Positions 25,128-34,830 of a DNA stretch of 64,000 nucleotides are shown here, in pieces. Within the stretch, counting starts at the first letter, position 1; every line of letters starts with the position of its first letter. The notes beneath the pieces are model-generated. The model worked only from the letters and a program-made list of their open reading frames with translations. It had not been told where the DNA came from and searched no databases. A program made the position numbers and the translations under genes. This DNA is from Virgibacillus necropolis (GTDB taxonomy: Bacteria; Bacillota; Bacilli; Bacillales; Amphibacillaceae), in contig NZ_CP022437.1 of assembly GCF_002224365.1 (NCBI RefSeq), positions 3,968,001 through 4,032,000 on the forward strand. Direction: 5' to 3'.

Positions 25128-27059
25128 TTATTTCCATTCCATTTCTACAGGCAATACGCTCTCAATCGTCTTTTGATACATCTCGCTCTCTTTCTCTGTC
25201 ATCCAAATATCAATTGTCCCAAAATCTTCATTCGTACGGATTAGCCGGCCAATTCCTTGTCGTATACGAAGGACCATATACGGCGCATCGACTTCCTGTT
25301 CGGGATGTTCTGTATGCTTTCGCTTAGCTTGAAAAACAGGGTCTTTCGGTGGAAAAGGAAGCGACGAAATAATCACTTTTGTTAATGCCTCTCCAGGTAT
25401 ATCCAATCCTTCCCACAAGTTGTAAGAGCAGAGAACAGCAGGTTGATCATTCTGAAAATCCTTTACTGTCTTACTGATTTCCTGATCGCCCTCATACAAC
25501 ATAGTAAATGGCCATTCTTGATCTATTGCCCACTGACGAAACAGATTCATTTCTTCGATAGAGGAAAATAAAACCAAAGCTTTACCGTTATTGTCCACTA
25601 ACTGGTTACCAATGTTCTCCCACTTTTCTTGCAAGCTCGATTCAATATGCCCGTTTATTTTCATTTTCTGCTCGTAATCAAATGGTGAAGCAACCGAACA
25701 AGAGTCATACCTGTTAATTCCCAAGCTACTAGCAAGGTAGGTAAAGTCCTTGCCTCGTGACAATGTTGCTGACGAAAAGACAAATGGAATTCCTTGAGAG
25801 AATACTTCCTTCTTCAAAACATCCTCCACTAATCGCGGCATAATAACCAATGTACTCGTCATGTCATTTTCCTCGAGCCAAAAAATTCCCTCGTCATCTT
25901 TTAATAAAATAGATAGACCGTAAGAGAAAAATTCCAAATATTCCTCGATAATCTTTACATGATAATCTTCAATCGTAAACAGTTCCGCATCGAACACTAA
26001 TTCTTCAAGTAATTGCTGAACGTTATCGTGCAGACGTTGCGCTATATCAATTATGTTTTCCGTTAGAGAAATTTCAATACGGTTAGACCCTTCCACTGCC
26101 GAAGCGTTATCACTTAACAAATCGAACCACTCTTCATGTAACAGTAGAATATCTTCAATAAGTAAAAGTGATTCCTCTCTTACATCTTGTCCCATATAGC
26201 CTGTTAATACCTTATTTAACGCCTCAAAGTTAAAACGATACGTTAGGCCTTTCTGTGCTGCAAACTCCAGCAAATGGCCTTCATCAAAGACAACACTACT
26301 CGATTCTGGTAACAATGGCAGTTGACCCTCCCGTTTTCGTGACTCTTTCGTCCAAACATGCTCCATATAAAAGTCGTGGGAACAAATAATAATATCCGTC
26401 GCATGGCGGTAGTAGTCCCTATTCAATGTCTGCCCACTGCGATGCCGCCATTCACAAGTTGAACACTGCTGTAATGGGTCCCAAGCAATTTTCTCCCATG
26501 TCGCGTTTGATACCCACGGATATTCTTTCCGGTCCCCGTAACGCTCGAAGGATTTCATTGATGCACTTGTATCAAAGACAAAATCAGGAATTTGATCATG
26601 AACTTGTAAAATGCTCTTGTCATCTGTTCGATTAGCAATAGGATCTAGTTTTTTTATACAAACGTACTGTTCCCGCGCTTTCGCTAATCTTACGTCAATG
26701 TTTAGACCTAATGCTTCCTCAAGCTTCTCAATATCTCCACCTTTTTTAACGAGCTGCTCAATTAATGTTTCGTCAGCACAAGAAATGATTGCCGGTTTCC
26801 CACGATAGCGTGCATAGCAAATAGCGTACAATAAATAAACAAAGGTCTTCCCTGTTCCAACCCCTGCCTCAGCGAAAATCGTACGTTTATTTTTAAAAGC
26901 CTGTTCCAATTGAAAGGCCATATATATTTGTTCATCCCGTAGTTCATAACCTTTTTCAGGCAAAATGTCATAAAAAACATCTCCAACATAATCGCCTAAT
27001 CGGTCAAAAAAATTGTCTACCTTTGTTACAGTAAATGGAAGTGAATTATTTCTAATCAT
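25128..27059 (-). CDS. DinG/XPD family DNA helicase (YpvA-like)
   Basis: 643 aa superfamily 2 ATP-dependent helicase. Walker A AEAGVGTGKT at residues 63-72, DEGH box at 259-262, C-terminal helicase motifs SLPFPPKDPVF and QGIGRLIRTNEDFG. Cysteines C134, C199 and C202 are placed as the iron-sulfur cluster ligands of XPD/DinG enzymes; the usual fourth is not obvious (C226 sits in ICSHDF). Lacks the N-terminal exonuclease domain of the longer B. subtilis DinG, matching YpvA in size. Role in DNA repair or structure resolution is inferred. Confidence 0.88.
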   Translation of the reverse strand: MIRNNSLPFTVTKVDNFFDRLGDYVGDVFYDILPEKGYELRDEQIYMAFQLEQAFKNKRTIFAEAGVGTGKTFVYLLYAICYARYRGKPAIISCADETLIEQLVKKGGDIEKLEEALGLNIDVRLAKAREQYVCIKKLDPIANRTDDKSILQVHDQIPDFVFDTSASMKSFERYGDRKEYPWVSNATWEKIAWDPLQQCSTCEWRHRSGQTLNRDYYRHATDIIICSHDFYMEHVWTKESRKREGQLPLLPESSSVVFDEGHLLEFAAQKGLTYRFNFEALNKVLTGYMGQDVREESLLLIEDILLLHEEWFDLLSDNASAVEGSNRIEISLTENIIDIAQRLHDNVQQLLEELVFDAELFTIEDYHVKIIEEYLEFFSYGLSILLKDDEGIFWLEENDMTSTLVIMPRLVEDVLKKEVFSQGIPFVFSSATLSRGKDFTYLASSLGINRYDSCSVASPFDYEQKMKINGHIESSLQEKWENIGNQLVDNNGKALVLFSSIEEMNLFRQWAIDQEWPFTMLYEGDQEISKTVKDFQNDQPAVLCSYNLWEGLDIPGEALTKVIISSLPFPPKDPVFQAKRKHTEHPEQEVDAPYMVLRIRQGIGRLIRTNEDFGTIDIWMTEKESEMYQKTIESVLPVEMEWK

Positions 27060-27141
27060 TGTAAACTCCTCTTTAACATCATTCGGTAAGTTACTATACT
27101 AGCATACAAATAAAAAACGTACGTCCTATAACGTACATTTT

Positions 27142-28032
27142 TTACTTGAATTTGCGCATGAAACTATCTGGAACATCCGCTTCAAAGCGCAAGAGCTTAC
27201 CTGTTCCAGGATGTTCAAAAGCTAAAACACTAGCATGAAGGCCTAGCCGACCAATCGCATTTGTGTTCGATCCATATTTTTTATCACCGACAACTGGATG
27301 TCCTATATCATTCATATGAACACGTATTTGGTTTTTTCTTCCCGTTTCCAAATTAACTTTCAATAATGAAAAATGTTTATTCGACAGTTGCTTTTGATAG
27401 TGGGTTACAGCACGTAGTCCATCACCTTCTTTTGGACTAGAATACATAACTAACGTACTGCTTTCTTTTAACCACGAAGTGATCGTTCCTTCAGGTTTCT
27501 TAACTGTCCCATCTACAATTGCTGTGTACGTCCGCTCTTTTACGATACGCTTCCAATTATCCTGAAGCGTTCGCTTAACCTTTTCATTTTTTGCAAAAAC
27601 CATCACACCTGAGGTATCACGGTCTAATCGGTGAACGACAAAAATACGGTTCTTTGGATTCGCAATACGAACGTAGTCCATCAACTGACTATGCGCTGTT
27701 AAGTCTTTCTCTTTTGCTGATGCTATCGAAAGTAATCCTGCATCCTTATTAATCACAATAATATCTTTATCCTCATGAATAATAGACAACCCAATCATTT
27801 TATTAACTTTAGCTGCAACTTTATTTTTAAGTATCATCACTGTTTGTCCAGGCTTTAGCTGGTAATTATGTTTCGTTGTCAGATCATCATCTACCGAAAC
27901 CTGTCCCCTCGTAAGAATCGATTTTACCGAATTTCGACTACGGTTTTCCATTACGCTCAATAAAAATGGCAATAATTCCATTGGTTCATCAATTGTATGG
28001 GTTTCATGGTTCGACCTTTTATTTCGTTTCAT
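27142..28032 (-). CDS. RluA family RNA pseudouridine synthase
   Basis: 296 aa. N-terminal S4 RNA-binding domain (residues ~15-75: LLPFLLSVMENRSRNSVKSILTRGQVSVD) and catalytic domain with HRLDRDTSGVM, where the Asp is the nucleophile, then KERTYTAIVDG, TGRKNQIRVHM and HPVVGDKKYG. Modifies a uridine in rRNA or tRNA; which one cannot be told. ATG 28032 has AGGAG upstream (a TTG precedes it directly). 12 nt after the HTH gene, so probably cotranscribed with it. Confidence 0.92.
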   Translation of the reverse strand: MKRNKRSNHETHTIDEPMELLPFLLSVMENRSRNSVKSILTRGQVSVDDDLTTKHNYQLKPGQTVMILKNKVAAKVNKMIGLSIIHEDKDIIVINKDAGLLSIASAKEKDLTAHSQLMDYVRIANPKNRIFVVHRLDRDTSGVMVFAKNEKVKRTLQDNWKRIVKERTYTAIVDGTVKKPEGTITSWLKESSTLVMYSSPKEGDGLRAVTHYQKQLSNKHFSLLKVNLETGRKNQIRVHMNDIGHPVVGDKKYGSNTNAIGRLGLHASVLAFEHPGTGKLLRFEADVPDSFMRKFK

Positions 28033-28044
28033 CAAATAACTCTC

Positions 28045-28275
28045 CTAATCCTCGTCCTTAACATCCAAATCCTCTGGTATAGGTTCATCCAAATAATCCT
28101 GTATCATTCGTTTATATTTTTCAACTTGCTCAAAGTGAGTAGAAAATTGATCCCGGTTAATCAAAAGCTGTTGACCATCATGAATTGTGCGTATTCGTTT
28201 TTGTTGGATGAGTGCTTTTAATTGAGATTCAGGAATGGATAAATGCTCAGCCGTTTCTTTTATCGTTAAATACAT
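28045..28275 (-). CDS. Small helix-turn-helix (excisionase-type) DNA-binding protein
   Basis: 76 aa. Residues 1-45 fit the excisionase/MerR winged-helix domain: MYLTIKETAEHLSIPESQLKALIQQKRIRTIHDGQQLLIN. The rest is an acidic helical tail. Preceded by AAGGAA. Directly upstream of the pseudouridine synthase gene. No integrase is near, so a chromosomal regulator is more likely than a phage excisionase. Confidence 0.8.
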   Translation of the reverse strand: MYLTIKETAEHLSIPESQLKALIQQKRIRTIHDGQQLLINRDQFSTHFEQVEKYKRMIQDYLDEPIPEDLDVKDED

Positions 28276-28320
28276 GCGACAGTTCCTTTCTTACACGTGA
28301 AGACTTCTACCATTATAACA

Positions 28321-28353
28321 AAAAAGTATCCATGCCTCATCACGGATACTTTA
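28321..28353 (-). terminator. Terminator after the duplicated-domain gene
   Basis: Stem AAAGTATCC / GGATACTTT followed by TTTTGTT on the minus strand, right after the stop at 28363. Confidence 0.85.
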
Positions 28354-28362
28354 AAAGTTTTA

Positions 28363-28821
28363 TTATTCGTCCAAATGCTCTTTCATTTTTTCATGTATTT
28401 TTTCTTCTATTTCTTCCACATCTTCATCTTTCAGTTTACGTCTTGGTTTAGGATGAAACCATTCCATTTTATCATCGCGAAAAATCCCTTTGTATTCATC
28501 ACCCTCAATCGTTAATCTAAATTGATGGGCCGTATGCGATTGATCGTTTAACAATGGTGTTACTTCAATATCATCGTCATCCTCTGACTCTCCATTATTA
28601 CTTACATGCTCACCTATTAGTTCGTGCACCTCGGCTTCAATCCATTTTAAGTTACCCTCATTTAGAGTTTGCTTTGGATGAGGATGTAACCATTGGATTT
28701 CACCTTCATGAAAGTCACCTTTGTATTCTACACCATCCACTAATAGAACAAATCGATACCGTGCATACGTGCGATCTTCATAAACCGTTTCTACTTCAAA
28801 GTCATCAACCAGTGTATTCAC
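28363..28821 (-). CDS. Conserved hypothetical with tandem duplicated domain (YheE-like)
   Basis: About 150 aa with two copies of a ~55-residue unit: YRFVLLVDGVEYKGDFHEGEIQW with HPHPKQTL, and HQFRLTIEGDEYKGIFRDDKMEW with HPKPRRKL, each ending in a helix (IEAEVHELIGEH; IEEKIHEKMKEH). The single unit resembles the small B. subtilis YheE-type family of unknown role. GTG 28821 overlaps GGAGGTG; the spacing from that site instead points to CTG 28812 (8 nt away), so the true start is uncertain. Confidence 0.78.
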   Translation of the reverse strand: MNTLVDDFEVETVYEDRTYARYRFVLLVDGVEYKGDFHEGEIQWLHPHPKQTLNEGNLKWIEAEVHELIGEHVSNNGESEDDDDIEVTPLLNDQSHTAHQFRLTIEGDEYKGIFRDDKMEWFHPKPRRKLKDEDVEEIEEKIHEKMKEHLDE

Positions 28822-28874
28822 CTCCGTAATCTTATTGTATTTACTCTTATTCCCTTTATTGTGAACAGATATGC

Positions 28875-29498
28875 CTAAACTGTTTCACTACTATTATGAA
28901 CAAGATCACTGAAATCTATAATGCGCCCACTTATCCTGCTCAGTAAATGCCGATCATGGCTTATTGCAAGCATACCTACATTTCGTTCTTTGGTTAACCT
29001 TAAAACAGCATGCCAAATTTGCGCTTGTGTTAATGCATCCAGCATGGTGGTCATTTCATCTGCAATCAGGTACCTCGTTGAAGGTCCAAGTGCTCGTGCA
29101 AGACAAAAGCGTTGTAACTCTCCTCCAGATAATTCACTTGGAAAGCGTGTTAACCACTCGTTTCTAATTCCAAGCGTATGAAGTAGCCCCTCATCCAATT
29201 GTTCGCCTTCAATAATTGTTTCCTTCATTCGCCAACGAGGGTTTATAGCCTTTTCAGGATGTTGCCAAACCAATTGGACAGGATTCACCTTATTATGAAA
29301 GTAGTGCTCTCCGTCCGCTTTGACAAAGCCTTCTTGTGGTTTGATATATCCAGCAATTATTTTTGCCATCGTTGATTTACCTGACCCACTCGGGCCAAAC
29401 AGACCAACAACTTCTCCAGGTTCAATCGTTATGTTTAACTGCTTAAACAGCCAGGATTCATTTTGATAACGATAGCTAATTCCATTTACTTCAAGCAT
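28875..29498 (-). CDS. nikE: Nickel/peptide ABC transporter ATP-binding protein (second ATPase)
   Basis: 207 aa, short for the OppF/NikE class. Walker A GLFGPSGSGKST near residue 38, signature LSGGELQR near residue 125, Walker B YLIADEMTTMLD. The start overlaps the end of the preceding ATPase gene by 8 bp. Last gene of the five-gene importer that follows the urease operon. Nickel is inferred from that context; the fold alone would equally fit an oligopeptide transporter. Confidence 0.85.
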   Translation of the reverse strand: MLEVNGISYRYQNESWLFKQLNITIEPGEVVGLFGPSGSGKSTMAKIIAGYIKPQEGFVKADGEHYFHNKVNPVQLVWQHPEKAINPRWRMKETIIEGEQLDEGLLHTLGIRNEWLTRFPSELSGGELQRFCLARALGPSTRYLIADEMTTMLDALTQAQIWHAVLRLTKERNVGMLAISHDRHLLSRISGRIIDFSDLVHNSSETV

Positions 29499-30468
29499 GA
29501 AAACACCTAACTATTCCCCCGTTAACGATACGAGAATTCGGCTGCTTTTTGGTACATAACTCGGAGGCAATTGAACATCTTCCCTCAAAAACACATCCTA
29601 GGGTGACATTACCAACAGGTGGTTGGGAGCCTTCGATTGGAGTGAAGTCATTTTGGGGTAATGCATTCCATAGTGCTTTTGTATATGGGTGCCGTAGATT
29701 CTCACCTTTACCTTTAAAGTCTTCTACACGTGCAACTTCAACAGTTTGGCCTGCATAAAATACCACTATTTTATCTGCAACACGTAACGCTGATCCAATA
29801 TCATGGGTGATAAACATAATCCCTTTCCCAGCAACTGCAAGCTGTTTCATATGGTTAATTGTTTCATTCAATACATGTTCATCCAGTCCTGGTGTAGGTT
29901 CATCAGCAATCACTAATCTTGCTCCACTTACCATTGCAGTTGAGGCTAAAACTCGTCTTGCCATCCCGCCCGAAAGTTCAAAGGGGTAACGTTTGGCTGC
30001 TCTCGTTGACAAACCCATCTTTTGAAAGATATCACGTTGAATCGCTTTCTTCTGTTTTCTTTTTATGACAGTTTGTACTTGTTTTCCAGCTTTCATTAAA
30101 GGGTCTAGTGCATTTACTGATTGTGGTATTAGAGAAATTTCTTTCCCGCGTAGACGAATTTGCTTTTTGGGTGTAAGATTTACCCCCTTATATTTTAGTG
30201 TTCCATTAAGTATCGCATTTTCAGGAAGCACCCCTAAAATTGCATTTGCCAGCAAACTTTTTCCTGATCCACTTGCGCCAACAACAGCGACAATCTCACC
30301 CTCATTTATTGTTAAGTCCAGTTTGCTAATAACCTCTACTGTTGTTTCTTGAAAACCTCCACGAAACTGTCGAAATGCGAGACTAAAGTTTTCCACTTCA
30401 AATAATGGTGGATTTTCATCTTCAACAGCTCTAGAATCAACATCTTTTGTTGCATATGAAGTGTTCAT
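29491..30468 (-). CDS. nikD: Nickel/peptide ABC transporter ATP-binding protein (first ATPase)
   Basis: 325 aa OppD/NikD-type ATPase. Walker A VVGASGSGKSLLANAILG, signature LSGGMARR, Walker B LVIADEPTPGLDE. The C-terminal ~60 residues carry the oligopeptide/dipeptide extension with cysteines (VTLGCVFEGRCSIASELC) that can bind an Fe-S cluster in some members. Starts after AAAAGGAGG, 12 nt behind the permease gene. Confidence 0.87.
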   Translation of the reverse strand: MNTSYATKDVDSRAVEDENPPLFEVENFSLAFRQFRGGFQETTVEVISKLDLTINEGEIVAVVGASGSGKSLLANAILGVLPENAILNGTLKYKGVNLTPKKQIRLRGKEISLIPQSVNALDPLMKAGKQVQTVIKRKQKKAIQRDIFQKMGLSTRAAKRYPFELSGGMARRVLASTAMVSGARLVIADEPTPGLDEHVLNETINHMKQLAVAGKGIMFITHDIGSALRVADKIVVFYAGQTVEVARVEDFKGKGENLRHPYTKALWNALPQNDFTPIEGSQPPVGNVTLGCVFEGRCSIASELCTKKQPNSRIVNGGIVRCFHA

Positions 30469-30480
30469 TTTATCCTCCTT

Positions 30481-31347
30481 TTAAGTTTTCTGACCATGGA
30501 AAGGATCGATTAAACTACGTAAACTATGGCCAATCACATCAAATATACCTACCATAATCAATAATAATAGTCCTGGAAAAAGCGCTAACCACCACATTCC
30601 GGTTGATAAATAACGCATCGACTCTGATAAAATAATTCCAATCGCAGGCACTTCTGAGGACAAGCCAAAGCCTAAAAAGGTAATTGCTGCCTCGTGCAAA
30701 ATAGCGTGAGGGAATAAAAGAATGAAACCAACCAGAAGTTGAGGTATTAATTGTGGGAATAAGTGGTGTCTCGCAATCCACAAATGTGATTTACCTAATC
30801 GACGTGAGACCTCAACATATTCTGCTTTTTTTACTTGCAAGACTTCTGCCCGGAGTACACGGGCTAGGCTCGGCCAATGTGTTAATGCAAGACCAATTAA
30901 TAGTCCTTTAAAGCCACCACCAAGAGCAAAAGAAATTAATATCAAAGTTACGATGTGAGGAACACTAAGAAAAAGATCGATTAACCAGGTAACCATGTAA
31001 TCTACTGTTTTATTCCACGAAGCTAGCAAACTAAGCGAAAGTGCAATAACCACACTTAGAAAGGCAGCTAACACACCAACACAAAGGCTTAATGTAAGTC
31101 CCTTTAACGTACGAGCTAGCACGTCTCGACCTAACCAATCTGTTCCAAATAGATGGTCAAACGTTGGACCGCTATTCCTTATAGCTAGGTTTACCCCGAG
31201 TTTATCGGCCCCAATTAGGAAACTACTTATTACCATCCCGAGTAAAAGTGTCATTGCAATGATAATAACAGCCATTGTTTGCTTTTTGAAATTCCAGTTA
31301 AATAAACCAGAAGCATCTCTTAATTTTATAACCATTCGATTACTCAT
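30481..31347 (-). CDS. nikC: Nickel/peptide ABC transporter permease (NikC/OppC type)
   Basis: 288 aa, six helices. The ABC inner-membrane motif is FGGG...GLALTHWPSLARVLRAEVLQVKKAEYVEVSRRLG, with the EAA loop. The N-terminal region with FDHLFGTDWLGRDVLART is typical of DppC/NikC proteins. The start overlaps the previous permease stop (ATGA), as is usual for paired permeases. Confidence 0.88.
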   Translation of the reverse strand: MSNRMVIKLRDASGLFNWNFKKQTMAVIIIAMTLLLGMVISSFLIGADKLGVNLAIRNSGPTFDHLFGTDWLGRDVLARTLKGLTLSLCVGVLAAFLSVVIALSLSLLASWNKTVDYMVTWLIDLFLSVPHIVTLILISFALGGGFKGLLIGLALTHWPSLARVLRAEVLQVKKAEYVEVSRRLGKSHLWIARHHLFPQLIPQLLVGFILLFPHAILHEAAITFLGFGLSSEVPAIGIILSESMRYLSTGMWWLALFPGLLLLIMVGIFDVIGHSLRSLIDPFHGQKT

Positions 31348-32336
31348 TGAATACCCTCCTTCCTAATCCGAGGGTCAATTACTTTATACAACAAATCAGC
31401 AATAAGATTTCCAGCAAATACAAAGATTGCGCTAAACAAGACGATTCCCAATAATAGCGGAACATCTCCACCTAGACCAGCTTGGACAGCAGCCTGGCCA
31501 AGGCCAGGATAGGAAAATACCTGCTCTGCTAGAACCGCCCCACCGAAAAGTTCACCAAATGATGCAAAATGTAATGAAATTGCGGGCAGGGAAATGTTTC
31601 GTAGTCCATGACGCCATAAAAGAACTAACCCATGTTCGCCTTTAGCTTTTGCAAACCGAACAAATTCACTATTTAACACATCGATCAGTTTTTGCCTGGT
31701 ATGCAGCGCTACATTTGCTACACCGATAATACTCAGTGTTAACGCAGGTAAAAATAAATGCCTTAACCGTTCAAACAATGTTACATTTTCGGTTAATATA
31801 CCCGCTGGCATTCCAAGGCCAACCGGAAACCAACCGAGTTTTACTGAAAATAATATTAAAACTAGTATTCCTAACCAAAAAGCTGGTGTAGATGCAAGTA
31901 TGAAACAATAGCCTTTAATAATTCGATCTATCCATGCTCCCTCATACATCCCGGCGAGTATTCCTAGTAAAAATCCAAAGATTCCAGAAGAAACCCAAGC
32001 AATTCCCATTAATGCCAATGAAGCAATAAAACGTTCCAAGATTACATCAGCTACTGGACTTCGGTATAGTAATGATGTACCAAGGTCTCCTTGCAAAACA
32101 GCTTTTCCCCAGCGGAAAAATTGCTCTGTTTTGGTTTCCTGTAATCCCCAGTATTCTGCGATATGTTCTCGCTGTTCAGGGCTAACTCTTGTCATATCTG
32201 CTCCGACATAGGTTTGCACAGGATCAATTGGAGAATAGCTTACTAGCATGAAGGATAGAATACTAATTGCAATTAGCAAGGTTACTAGTTTTACAACTTT
32301 ACCTGTAATATAAAATGATATTCGTTTCAATTGCAA
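31344..32336 (-). CDS. nikB: Nickel/peptide ABC transporter permease (NikB/OppB type)
   Basis: About 330 aa, six helices, DppB/NikB type: SYSPIDPVQTYVGADMTRVSPEQRE in the N-terminal loop and TRQKLIDVLNSEFVRFAKAKGEHG as EAA motif. I choose TTG 32336, 8 nt after AAGAAGG. The frame extends to an ATG at 32381, but that would overlap the preceding gene by 29 bp and has no ribosome site. Followed by ATGA coupling to the second permease. Confidence 0.86.
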   Translation of the reverse strand: MQLKRISFYITGKVVKLVTLLIAISILSFMLVSYSPIDPVQTYVGADMTRVSPEQREHIAEYWGLQETKTEQFFRWGKAVLQGDLGTSLLYRSPVADVILERFIASLALMGIAWVSSGIFGFLLGILAGMYEGAWIDRIIKGYCFILASTPAFWLGILVLILFSVKLGWFPVGLGMPAGILTENVTLFERLRHLFLPALTLSIIGVANVALHTRQKLIDVLNSEFVRFAKAKGEHGLVLLWRHGLRNISLPAISLHFASFGELFGGAVLAEQVFSYPGLGQAAVQAGLGGDVPLLLGIVLFSAIFVFAGNLIADLLYKVIDPRIRKEGIQ

Positions 32337-32352
32337 TTTACTACCCTTCTTT

Positions 32353-33945
32353 CTATTTATTGACCCAACGCCACTCCTCAATAAATTCAGTCACAGGCCA
32401 ACCATGTCCATGCGGTTGAATTTTTTGGTCGCCAATATTTAAATTTTCATCTACAAAATATAGATGCTCAAGATTCACTAGCCATGCCCATGGCGCATCA
32501 CCTTTCGCGGAAAAGCCTGTCTCCCCGTCCCATTGGGCTTTCTGCCAAAACGAATTTGCCTCGTCTTGTGATGTTGCTCTCATTGCTTCTTTCATGTATT
32601 CATCAACAACTGAATTTGAATAGTAGTTAGCATTATAGAATCCCTTGCCACTTGTCTCACTACTATATAAGTTATACATCTCAAGTGGGTCATGACTTCC
32701 CCAGCCCATCATTACAGGGTTTGAATGCATTAACGCTTCTAATTCATGCCAGCTTTTCCCTGCCGTTTTCACGTTAATCCCCAAAGGTTTTATCATGTCT
32801 GCAAAAGCAATTGATAATGATTGACGAATTTGATCACCAGCTGGATAAAGCAAAGTAAATCCCGCTTCCAAACCATCCTTTTCTCTTACACCATTATCAT
32901 TTTCAATCCAGCCAGCTTTTTCTAAAATTACTTTTGCCTGCTCCATATTGTCATCTTTTATTACTGTATCAGGATTCCACCATGGCAGATGGTCTGCGAC
33001 TGTATATGCGGGGGTCCCAAACCCTTCTAACACCCCATCAACTAGTGCTTGGCGATCAATCCCAATATTTATTGCCTTTCGGATTGCTTTATCTGCTGTT
33101 ACATCATTTCCAATGAGAATGCCTTCTTCTGTTTCATTTCCAGCTGGTAGATATGGAAACATAATTCCTCTATTATCGACACTCTCTAATTCTATTAATT
33201 TCATTCCAGCTATTTCAACTTTTGCAAAAGAAGGCGGGACAGAAGCAATATCTACCTCACCTGCTTTTGCAGCAGCAAACGCAGCATCCTCAGGTAAAAA
33301 CAAAAAGGTTAGTTTTTTAAAATAAGGCTTTTCACCATAATAATAAGGGTTTTGTTTTACAATCAACTGTTGGCCTTTATTCCATTGAACCAATTGAAAC
33401 GGCCCTGAACCAATTGGGTTTTCATTATACGTGTCACTATATGCATGTTTTGGAACAATTCCAATTGTTGTAAGATGATAAATAAAGGTTGATTGTGGCT
33501 TTTTTAACGTAAATTTAATTGTTTGCGGGTCAATTGCTTCCACCTTTTTCAAGTTATTTAGATCAATAACTGAAGCACTTGTTTTAGCTGTTTTAAAGGT
33601 GAAGACTACATCCTCAGCAGTGAGCTGCTTCCCATCTGAAAATTTTACATCATCACGGATTTTAACTCTCCAATCTAGTCCATCATCACTAACTTCATAG
33701 TTGACAGCTAAGTCGTTTTTAATGTTAAAGTCTTTATCATATTTTAATAATGTACTTTGAAATAGTGGTGAACCATAACGCCCCCAACCTGTTGTAGGAT
33801 CAAAGCCTTCTTCTGGTTCCCCACCTATAGCCATCACTAATTCATCTTTACGTGTATCATCTATTTCTTGATGACTCACACTTGAACACCCAGCCAACGT
33901 AATAATTAATATAAAAAACAGTATTAAAGCAGTCCCATTTCTCAT
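32353..33945 (-). CDS. nikA: Nickel/peptide ABC transporter substrate-binding lipoprotein
   Basis: 530 aa, solute-binding family 5. Lipobox ITLAGC, lipid on C20. MAIGGEPEEGFDPTTGWGRYG opens the mature protein, as in NikA-like binders; the family signature LKYDKDFNIKNDLA...VSDDGLDWRVKIRDDVKFSDGK follows. Sits 60 bp after ureD and begins the importer genes. Location behind a Ni-enzyme operon makes nickel (or a nickel chelate) the best guess; peptide remains possible. Confidence 0.88.
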   Translation of the reverse strand: MRNGTALILFFILIITLAGCSSVSHQEIDDTRKDELVMAIGGEPEEGFDPTTGWGRYGSPLFQSTLLKYDKDFNIKNDLAVNYEVSDDGLDWRVKIRDDVKFSDGKQLTAEDVVFTFKTAKTSASVIDLNNLKKVEAIDPQTIKFTLKKPQSTFIYHLTTIGIVPKHAYSDTYNENPIGSGPFQLVQWNKGQQLIVKQNPYYYGEKPYFKKLTFLFLPEDAAFAAAKAGEVDIASVPPSFAKVEIAGMKLIELESVDNRGIMFPYLPAGNETEEGILIGNDVTADKAIRKAINIGIDRQALVDGVLEGFGTPAYTVADHLPWWNPDTVIKDDNMEQAKVILEKAGWIENDNGVREKDGLEAGFTLLYPAGDQIRQSLSIAFADMIKPLGINVKTAGKSWHELEALMHSNPVMMGWGSHDPLEMYNLYSSETSGKGFYNANYYSNSVVDEYMKEAMRATSQDEANSFWQKAQWDGETGFSAKGDAPWAWLVNLEHLYFVDENLNIGDQKIQPHGHGWPVTEFIEEWRWVNK

Positions 33946-34005
33946 CAGCTACCCCCCTCGTAAAGTAAACGCCCAGCAATCATTTAATTTGCCAGGCTCT
34001 TCATA

Positions 34006-34830
34006 TTAATATTTCCTTAAAAAACTAGGTTTTGTTTGAAACCATTCTTGAGTTATTATATGATGACATGCGGTGAAAATTCGTTCAATTACTTGTGTTG
34101 AATTAGCCATCACTCGAATAGTAAAACCTGGGATAGATAATTTTGACAATCCAGCTTTAACATCGCTCTTTTCTTTAGAAATAGTTTCATATAATCGGTC
34201 AAGAAGGTCCGAATTCGTTTTTTCCCCAACTACGATAAACGATCCTAAATGTGTATAGCCTTCCATATAGCCAAGGCCATTCATATGCTGTGCCTCGGGC
34301 GTCAATTTTATATGGTCAAAAGCAACCAGCTCATCTTCTAGATAAATTTCATTGATAAGCCTAACCGTTTCGTAGCTAAAGTGTTTTCCCTCAGGCGACC
34401 ATCCTGGTGTAAGAATATCTGAATAGAGAAAGGTAGATCCTTTTTTCATCCGTACAACATTTTTCTGATGATATCGCGCATCTTTGTACGCGATAAGCGG
34501 ATCAGGTAAATACTCTAAATAACTATCTTTTTCAAGAAAAATTTCTGTTTCTTGATAGGCACCTCTGCTTGGCGTTTTATATACTTTGGTAGCAGATTGT
34601 GTTGTGAGAGTAAGTTTAGCTTTTTCACCTAGTGATACTTTCATCCGGTACGTATCGCCATCTAAATACCCCCCGCCAGGATTAAGGATATAATAACAAG
34701 GCTGCCCTGATTTATTATGATAGACAGGGCGCATTACCTTTAAGGCACCTTGAAAATATATGTTTTTAGCCACTGATTTGCCCTGATTATCTTCTACATT
34801 AAGGTCAAGGATGCCTGTCCAATCAGACAT
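34006..34830 (-). CDS. ureD: Urease accessory protein UreD
   Basis: 274 aa (called UreH in some species). Binds the apo-urease and recruits UreF/UreG for nickel insertion. [30 protein letters not shown] and [16 protein letters not shown] are the conserved blocks. The start overlaps the ureG stop by 8 bp. Last urease gene before the importer. Confidence 0.95.
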   Translation of the reverse strand: MSDWTGILDLNVEDNQGKSVAKNIYFQGALKVMRPVYHNKSGQPCYYILNPGGGYLDGDTYRMKVSLGEKAKLTLTTQSATKVYKTPSRGAYQETEIFLEKDSYLEYLPDPLIAYKDARYHQKNVVRMKKGSTFLYSDILTPGWSPEGKHFSYETVRLINEIYLEDELVAFDHIKLTPEAQHMNGLGYMEGYTHLGSFIVVGEKTNSDLLDRLYETISKEKSDVKAGLSKLSIPGFTIRVMANSTQVIERIFTACHHIITQEWFQTKPSFLRKY

